From Wansuia hejianensis (GTDB taxonomy: Bacteria > Bacillota > Clostridia > Lachnospirales > Lachnospiraceae): a DNA stretch of 64,000 nt. The notes below the pieces were generated by a model. The model was given only the letters and a program-made list of their open reading frames with translations. It was not told where the DNA came from and made no database searches. This document shows, piece after piece, positions 59,058 through 64,000 of the stretch; position 1 is the first letter of the stretch; each line of letters opens with the position of its first letter. The translations under genes were made by a program, and so were the position numbers. The stretch is from assembly GCF_014337215.1 (NCBI RefSeq), contig NZ_CP060635.1, positions 1,625,501 to 1,689,500 on the forward strand, read 5' to 3'.

Positions 59058-60542
59058 TCATTTCATTCGCTTTTCCAGCGCGTTTACAACTGTCCTGAGC
59101 ACCTTAATGCGCGCGTAATACTTACAATTCCCCTCCACAATGACCCAGGGGGCTTGGTGGGTGGAGGTTTTGACGATCATCTCATTGACTGCCGCCTCGT
59201 ATTGGTCCCATTTCTCACGGTTCCTCCAGTCCTCGTCTGTCAGCTTCCAGCTCTTCTCAGGATTCTCCTGCCTGGCCAGGAAGCGCCGTTCCTGTTCCTC
59301 TTTGTCAATCTGCATCCAGAATTTTATCACGACGGCCCCTGAGGCTGCCAGCTCCTCTTCCATCTCATTCATTTCCTGATAAGCCCTCTGCCATTCCTGT
59401 TCTGTGCAGAAGCCCTCCACCCGCTCAACCATGACGCGCCCATACCAGCTCCTGTCAAAAATAGCCACATGTCCTGCCTTCGGCATCCGCCGCCAGAACC
59501 GCCAGAGATAGTGGTGGGCCTTCTCTTCGTCATTCGGCGCCGCGGTGGGAATCACCTCGTATCCCCTGGGGTCCATGCACTGGGTCAGACGTTTAATGGC
59601 GCCGCCCTTGCCTCCGGCATCCCAGCCCTCGAACACCAGGACTACAGGAACTCGTTTTTTATACAGCTCGCTGTGAAGCATCGTAAGCCTTCTCTGATAA
59701 TCCTTCAGCTTTTTCTTATATTCCTCTTTCGTATAGCTTCTGTCAAGCTTTGCGTCAGCCAGCGGCGTGATCCGAAGCCTGGACGCATGCTCTGCCTTCG
59801 TTCCGGCTGCAGGGGTCTCTTTGGCAATTGAAACTTTCTCGATCTGAGCTTTCAGCCCTTCGGCAACACAGGAAAGAATCTTGGCGGCCGCATACTGATA
59901 GTTTTCCGCCTCCACCAGACACCAGGGCGCCCAGGCGGTGTCGGTATTCTCCAACATTTCGTCATATGCTCTCAGATATTCTTCATACTGCTTATGATGC
60001 TTCCAGTCCTCCTTCGTAACTCTCCATCGGGTCTCCGGCGACTCTTCCAGCTTTTCAAACCGTCTCTTCTGCTCCTTTTTAGAAATATGCAGGAAGAATT
60101 TGAGAATCAGCATGCCATCCACAGACAGCATATGTTCAAAAGAATTAATATCGTGGTATCCGCAGGCCACCTGATCTCTGGTCATCTCATGGTCCACCCG
60201 ATCCCGCAGCACCTTGCCATACCAGCTCCTGTCAAAGATATGAATCCTTCCCCGGCCAGGCACCTTTGTCCAGAAACGCCACATATAAGGATGAAATTCC
60301 TCCTCCTCCGTTGCCTTATTAATGCTGAACACCCGGAAGCCTCTCGGGTCCATGGGCTGGATCAGACGGTTAATCAGTGTTCCCTTGCCGGAAGCGCCCC
60401 ATCCTTCAAATACGATCATAACCGGTATCCCCAGCTCCTTTGCCTTCCTCTGAAGAGCTGAAATCTCCGCATCCAGAGAATCCAGAAGCTCCTTCGCCTC
60501 TTTTTTATCCATTTGTTTTGACACATCAACGTTTTCCAGCAT
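59058..60542 (-). CDS. pap: Two-domain PPK2 polyphosphate:AMP phosphotransferase
   Basis: 494 residues, with two PPK2 domains: the first has FEGWGASGKGT near 44-54, the second FEGWDAGGKGG near 300; each has the Walker B-like FDRSWYG(K/R) and a lid with DRVDHEM or ERVEGF. Class II two-domain PPK2 enzymes transfer phosphate from polyphosphate to AMP to give ADP. The start MLENVDVS follows GGGAGGGATCGGA. A longer frame of 24 codons upstream is less likely. It opens the operon with nitroreductase, radical SAM, RlmI and SPFH genes. The specificity for AMP is family inference. Confidence 0.92.
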   Translation of the reverse strand: MLENVDVSKQMDKKEAKELLDSLDAEISALQRKAKELGIPVMIVFEGWGASGKGTLINRLIQPMDPRGFRVFSINKATEEEEFHPYMWRFWTKVPGRGRIHIFDRSWYGKVLRDRVDHEMTRDQVACGYHDINSFEHMLSVDGMLILKFFLHISKKEQKRRFEKLEESPETRWRVTKEDWKHHKQYEEYLRAYDEMLENTDTAWAPWCLVEAENYQYAAAKILSCVAEGLKAQIEKVSIAKETPAAGTKAEHASRLRITPLADAKLDRSYTKEEYKKKLKDYQRRLTMLHSELYKKRVPVVLVFEGWDAGGKGGAIKRLTQCMDPRGYEVIPTAAPNDEEKAHHYLWRFWRRMPKAGHVAIFDRSWYGRVMVERVEGFCTEQEWQRAYQEMNEMEEELAASGAVVIKFWMQIDKEEQERRFLARQENPEKSWKLTDEDWRNREKWDQYEAAVNEMIVKTSTHQAPWVIVEGNCKYYARIKVLRTVVNALEKRMK

Positions 60543-60635
60543 TCCGATCCCTCCCATCTTTGTATTCTGACATTCTGATCCGGGGCTGCTGCACAACAGT
60601 TTCACGATAGCCACTAAGCCCCTTTGATACAGATA

Positions 60636-60671
60636 ACCCGAAGCCGGCAGACTATACGTGCGGCTTCGGGT
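60636..60671 (-). terminator. Hairpin after sfsA
   Basis: ACCCGAAGCCG pairs perfectly with CGGCTTCGGGT around a 14-base loop. The following T tract is short on the minus strand (TTATCTG). It separates sfsA from the PPK2 operon. Confidence 0.6.
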
Positions 60672-60696
60672 ATTACTGCTTATATTTTACCATAAA

Positions 60697-61404
60697 TCAT
60701 TCTAAAATATAAGGGGATGTGAGTAAAATCGGAATTTCATTGGCGATCTCCATCGTATCTGCCGTCACCAGACAGTCTGCCGCCAGGATTCTCACCCCTG
60801 CGGCTGCCGCTTTCCGCAGCGCGGCTCCAAAAGCGGGATGTGTGTCATCGTTTGGCGTCAGGAAGCGGACGCCCTTCATCTGTACGACAAACAGCAGATA
60901 GGCTTCATATCCCGCCCCACAGCAGGCAGCCAGCTCTTCCACATGCTTCACACCTCTCTCTGTGGGCGCGTCAGGGAATTTGGCAATCCCGCCCTCCTCC
61001 AGGGTCACTCCCTTAACCTCCATAAAAGCTTTCCGCTCTCCATCCTCTATGTACAGGTCAAACCGCGAGCCGCCATGACGGACTTCCCGCCGGATCTTCG
61101 CCCCCTTTGAAAACAGGTTCCCCTTTGCCAGCCATTCCGCCGCCGCCTCGTTGGGAGCCTGGGAATCCATGTTGACCAGATTGCCGTTCTTCACGGCACA
61201 GATCAGATCATATCCGGTCTTTCGCTCCGGATTGGCCGCCCTCTGCACATAGACAGCCGTGCCCGGTACAAGCAGCTCCCTGCAGCGGCCCGTATTCTTT
61301 ACGTGACAGACGGTTTTCTCCGCCTGGCCCTCTAGCAGCACATGGGCTACAAACCGGTTCGGCCGTTCCAGAAATACGGCCGGTTCTATCCGCTCATACT
61401 TCAT
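60697..61404 (-). CDS. sfsA: SfsA family DNA/RNA nuclease-like protein
   Basis: 235 residues. The OB-like N-terminus FLERPNRFVAHV leads to a nuclease-like domain with RFDLYIEDGERKAFMEVKGVTLEEGGIAKFPDAPTERGVKHVEEL, the family signature, including the D-ExK residues of PD-(D/E)XK enzymes. SfsA was named for stimulating maltose metabolism in E. coli, but its molecular activity is not settled. Its start overlaps trmO's end by 11 bases. Confidence 0.93.
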   Translation of the reverse strand: MKYERIEPAVFLERPNRFVAHVLLEGQAEKTVCHVKNTGRCRELLVPGTAVYVQRAANPERKTGYDLICAVKNGNLVNMDSQAPNEAAAEWLAKGNLFSKGAKIRREVRHGGSRFDLYIEDGERKAFMEVKGVTLEEGGIAKFPDAPTERGVKHVEELAACCGAGYEAYLLFVVQMKGVRFLTPNDDTHPAFGAALRKAAAAGVRILAADCLVTADTMEIANEIPILLTSPYILE

Positions 61405-62089
61405 GGCCGTCCTGGCCTCCGTTTTTTACAATTTCACATACGCACAGCACACCGTCCGCCACAGTAAATCTTACCTCCAGCCCTGCGAAAAAAAAGCCAT
61501 ACACCCGGGAAGGGTCATTTTGATAAGATGGCCGCGGGTCGTTCGCCAGGACCGCCGCCAGCGCCGCCCGTTTCTCCTCCGGAACATACCCCATAAGGCA
61601 CTCCGGAATGTCCACACGCAGCCCATATTCCCGCGTCTGGTCGGTGAAACCACCCTCCGCGTCCGGATGGCTGTCAACATACGGCAGATATGGCTTGATA
61701 TCAAATACCGGAGTGCCATCCATCAGGTCACCGCCGGAAATATACAGCACCGGTCCCAGGTCAGAATCCAGATCAATTTTATCCAGTCTCACCGACGACA
61801 GTCCCAGGCTGTTGGGCCGGAACGGGGAACGGCTGGCAAATACACCCACACGGGTATTCCCGCCCAGCCTCGGAGGCCTCACCGTTGGGGACCAGGTATC
61901 CCTGAGGGCTTCGGAAAACTGCCAGAGCAGCCAGATATACGAGAACTGATCCAGCCCCCGTACGGCATCCGGGTTCCGGTATTCCGGTTCAAAGACGATC
62001 CGGGCCTTCAGCTCCGGCACCAGTCCGCTCTGGCGGGGAATACCGAATTTGGTCGGGAAATCACTGCGGACACGGGCTATTATTTTCAT
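61394..62089 (-). CDS. trmO: tRNA (N6-threonylcarbamoyladenosine37-N6)-methyltransferase
   Basis: 231 residues. The TrmO/YaeB signature RPPRLGGNTRVGVFASRSPFRPNSLGLS is present, with the SAM-binding loop RPNSLGLSSV, and the C-terminal DPRPSYQ segment is conserved. TrmO methylates t6A37 in certain tRNAs. The ATG is followed by 'KIIARVRSDFPTKFG'. It overlaps the next gene, sfsA, by 11 bases. Confidence 0.93.
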   Translation of the reverse strand: MKIIARVRSDFPTKFGIPRQSGLVPELKARIVFEPEYRNPDAVRGLDQFSYIWLLWQFSEALRDTWSPTVRPPRLGGNTRVGVFASRSPFRPNSLGLSSVRLDKIDLDSDLGPVLYISGGDLMDGTPVFDIKPYLPYVDSHPDAEGGFTDQTREYGLRVDIPECLMGYVPEEKRAALAAVLANDPRPSYQNDPSRVYGFFFAGLEVRFTVADGVLCVCEIVKNGGQDGHEV

Positions 62090-62178
62090 AAAATCACCAC
62101 TCCTTTTGTATTCTGCCTACATTATACAAAAAGTATCCGTTTTTTACAACCGGAAGCTGAGACAGAACTCCTCTCCGG

Positions 62179-63150
62179 TTAACCGCAGCTTCTTTCACAA
62201 TTCAGCTCGTTAATCCAGTCCACAGACACGTTCATGGCCGCGCGGCAGGCATTTGTCTGATCCAGCGCATTCAGCATAACAAAATCATGGATCATCCCCT
62301 GGAACCGTATGGCAGTCACGCTGACCCCTGCATCCCGAAGTTTCCTGGCATATGCTTCACCTTCATCTCTCAGTACATCAGCTTCTCCGTTGAGGATCAT
62401 GGCCGTGGGCAGGCCCCTCAGGTTTTCCTGGCTGGTGCGCAGAGGCGATGCAGTAATCTGGTTCCGCTCCCGTTCTGACCTGGTATACTGATTCCAAAAC
62501 CAGATCATTCCTTCACGGTACAGGTAATAATCTTCGGCAAACTGGCAGTAGGAACTGGTCTGGAAACAGGCGTTTGTCACAGGATAATACAAAAGCTGTT
62601 TCTGGATATACGGCCCTCTTCGGTATTTTGCCATCAGGGTCATAGCGATTGCCATATTGCCTCCTGCACTGTCCCCGGCCACGGTCAGAGTCTCCGGATT
62701 CAGTTCAAAACCCGATTGTGCCGCGAGGGCCGGCAGCATACAGAGTATCTGGTAACACTGTTCTATAGCTATAGGATACCGTGCTTCAGGCGCTCTGGAA
62801 TATTCCGGGAATATGATAACAGATCCTGTCCGGGCCGCCAACTCCCTCACCAGCTTTTCATGGGTATAAAAACTTCCGAATACCCAGCCGGCGCCGTGAA
62901 TATAGAAAATGACATTTCCGGTACATTGCCTCCGTTCCGGACGCACCACATACACACGAATTCTTCCCCATCTTCCTGTATTCACCATAGTCTTCTGGAT
63001 CTCAGCCGGACACATGCACACGGGTGAACTCTGTACCTCTTCCAGCACTTCACGGCCTTTGCAGGGCGGAAGCTGAAAAATCAGCGGCGGCACCGCATTT
63101 GCATCGCTAACCTCAATTGCCGCCGGTTCCAGCGAAATTCTCTTTATCAT
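62179..63150 (-). CDS. HSL-family alpha/beta hydrolase
   Basis: 323 residues. The oxyanion motif is HGAGW (a variant of HGGG) near residue 85, the nucleophile Ser is in GDSAGG near 160, the acid in GEADVLRDEG and the His in GMIHDF. Hormone-sensitive-lipase-type esterases act on short-chain esters and acetylated sugars or drugs. No signal peptide is visible, so it is cytoplasmic. A SPVCMCPAEIQKTM N-terminal extension makes a cap. It is monocistronic and divergent from the glycosyltransferase gene. Confidence 0.9.
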   Translation of the reverse strand: MIKRISLEPAAIEVSDANAVPPLIFQLPPCKGREVLEEVQSSPVCMCPAEIQKTMVNTGRWGRIRVYVVRPERRQCTGNVIFYIHGAGWVFGSFYTHEKLVRELAARTGSVIIFPEYSRAPEARYPIAIEQCYQILCMLPALAAQSGFELNPETLTVAGDSAGGNMAIAMTLMAKYRRGPYIQKQLLYYPVTNACFQTSSYCQFAEDYYLYREGMIWFWNQYTRSERERNQITASPLRTSQENLRGLPTAMILNGEADVLRDEGEAYARKLRDAGVSVTAIRFQGMIHDFVMLNALDQTNACRAAMNVSVDWINELNCERSCG

Positions 63151-63502
63151 AACACCATTATTCCTCCTGATCTCTACTGACGGCCCGGGCTGGATAGAAA
63201 GACAATTCCCCGCCGATGCCGCAGGCTTATAGAATTAAAATATTCAACCTCCGCCTGATATGTAACAAAAATGCCTTTCGGCAGAGCTGGAGGGATTCTT
63301 TCATAGAATTCTTAAAACACTGCTGCAGTAGAATGGCAAATAACCGCGGCTGGCATATATTAATTGTATGAGGAATATGGCTGTACCCAAAACCCCTGTA
63401 GAAGCCATGCTCTCTCATATATAGCGGAACAGCAAAGCTGTTCCCCCGCCCGTCTGGGCATGCATTACGGGATGCCCTGCGGGTATAATTATGGAGGTTC
63501 CC
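63151..63502. other. Gene-free gap between hydrolase and glycosyltransferase genes
   Basis: No supported coding frame. It contains a perfect hairpin GGAACAGC-AAA-GCTGTTCC (63426-63444) and, just before the glycosyltransferase start, GGAGG. A promoter was not obvious on either strand. Confidence 0.5.
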
Positions 63503-64000
63503 ATGATCACGATTAGCCTGTGTATGATTGTAAAAAACGAAGAGGCCGTTCTTCCCCGTATTCTGGAACCCATGAAAACGGTTGCAGATGAAATTCTCAT
63601 CGCAGATACTGGCTCCACAGACCAGACAAAGGCCCTGGCTCTGCAATATACCCCACTCGTATTTGATTTCCCCTGGGTCCAGGACTTCTCAGCCGCCAGA
63701 AACTTCATCTGTTCCAAAGCATCTATGGACTACTGGATGTGGCTGGATGCGGATGATGTGATCTCTCCCCGCTGGTTGGCAGAACTGTTGACACTAAAAC
63801 ATACACTGAACCCATCTACAGACATGGTAATGATGAAATACGTGACAAACTTTGATGAAAAGAACAAGCCTGTATTCTCTTATTACAGAGAGCGGCTTAT
63901 AAAAAACAGATGCGGATACAGGTGGTCGGGAAAGGTACATGAGGCCGTAACCCCCTCCGGTACCGTCCTGCATTCTCCCATAGAAATTGAGCACCGGAAG
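63503..64000 (+). CDS. Family 2 glycosyltransferase, cut by the window edge
   Basis: 166 codons without a stop up to the edge. The ATG is six bases after GGAGG. The start ISLCMIVKNEEAVLPR, the nucleotide-sugar site DEILIADTGSTDQT and the metal-binding WLDADDV (DxD) are those of GT2 enzymes of the WaaE/SunS-like group, which often have C-terminal TPR repeats (beyond the window). Its substrate is unknown: cell-envelope polysaccharide or protein/peptide glycosylation are both possible. FSAARNF after the donor site is also typical of this group. Confidence 0.9.
   Translation, partial: MITISLCMIVKNEEAVLPRILEPMKTVADEILIADTGSTDQTKALALQYTPLVFDFPWVQDFSAARNFICSKASMDYWMWLDADDVISPRWLAELLTLKHTLNPSTDMVMMKYVTNFDEKNKPVFSYYRERLIKNRCGYRWSGKVHEAVTPSGTVLHSPIEIEHRK

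Noticed and set aside
1..64000. CRISPR arrays, insertion sequences, tRNA or rRNA genes
   Set aside because: No regularly spaced repeats, transposase motifs or RNA gene signatures were seen.

Overview
The window reads as a chromosomal segment of a mid-GC Bacillota, most likely class Clostridia and probably a Lachnospiraceae-type gut anaerobe. This is inferred from strong AGGAGG ribosome binding sites, consensus sigma-A promoters, the tig-clpP-clpX-lon-engB order, the ecfA1-ecfA2-ecfT-truA-rplM-rpsI order, a BceRS-BceAB module, a MerR/TipAS regulator, a ferredoxin-type aldo/keto reductase and several radical SAM enzymes. I saw no rRNA, tRNA, CRISPR array, insertion sequence or prophage. The genes at both window edges (an SDR at the left, a family 2 glycosyltransferase at the right) are cut.

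Region 1 (1-12.6 kb, all minus strand) is an accessory catabolic locus. A BMP-type (nucleoside-like) ABC transporter (ATPase, two permeases, lipoprotein) is followed by an AtzA/guanine-deaminase-type amidohydrolase, a hydantoin/Asp/Glu racemase-family protein, a dihydroorotase/allantoinase-type cyclic amidohydrolase, a family-2 amidohydrolase and a class III aminotransferase; a GH43-like protein and an SDR lie beyond a hairpin. Together they suggest import and stepwise hydrolysis of a nitrogen heterocycle whose identity cannot be read from sequence. The intergenic spaces carry conspicuous RNA-like inverted repeats, and the 600-base leader has a tandem 33-bp repeat and a terminator-like hairpin.

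Region 2 (13-22 kb): rarA, a DegV protein, a TetR regulator, a GGDEF protein, a radical SAM protein with a Cys-rich tail, and a fusion of a PTS IIC-like membrane domain to an EAL domain with all catalytic residues. The two c-di-GMP genes flank the radical SAM gene. A decayed histidine kinase follows.

Region 3 (22-28.7 kb): a MarR regulator with two matching operators, overlapping an alcohol dehydrogenase, followed by an aldehyde dehydrogenase and a second iron alcohol dehydrogenase: a regulated aldehyde/alcohol redox set. A MerR/TipAS regulator with a typical 19-bp-spacer promoter and an aldo/keto reductase follow.

Region 4 (28.8-43 kb) is core genome: rpsI, rplM, truA, ECF transporter core, engB, lon, clpX, clpP, tig, then small genes, a DJ-1 protein, CYTH, an XRE regulator and proC.

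Region 5 (42.8-48.2 kb): an HMGL-like aldolase preceded by a 38-residue peptide cistron with its own consensus promoter and terminator, a FUSC-type membrane protein, asnB and an RluA-type pseudouridine synthase.

Region 6 (48-64 kb): BceAB-like ABC exporter with BceRS two-component system and a TTACA-N4-TGTAA operator between them, an Spx/ArsC-like protein, an orphan NMT1-type lipoprotein, TspO, then a minus-strand run of SPFH protein, RlmI-type methyltransferase, radical SAM protein, nitroreductase and two-domain PPK2, followed by sfsA, trmO, an HSL-family hydrolase and the partial glycosyltransferase.
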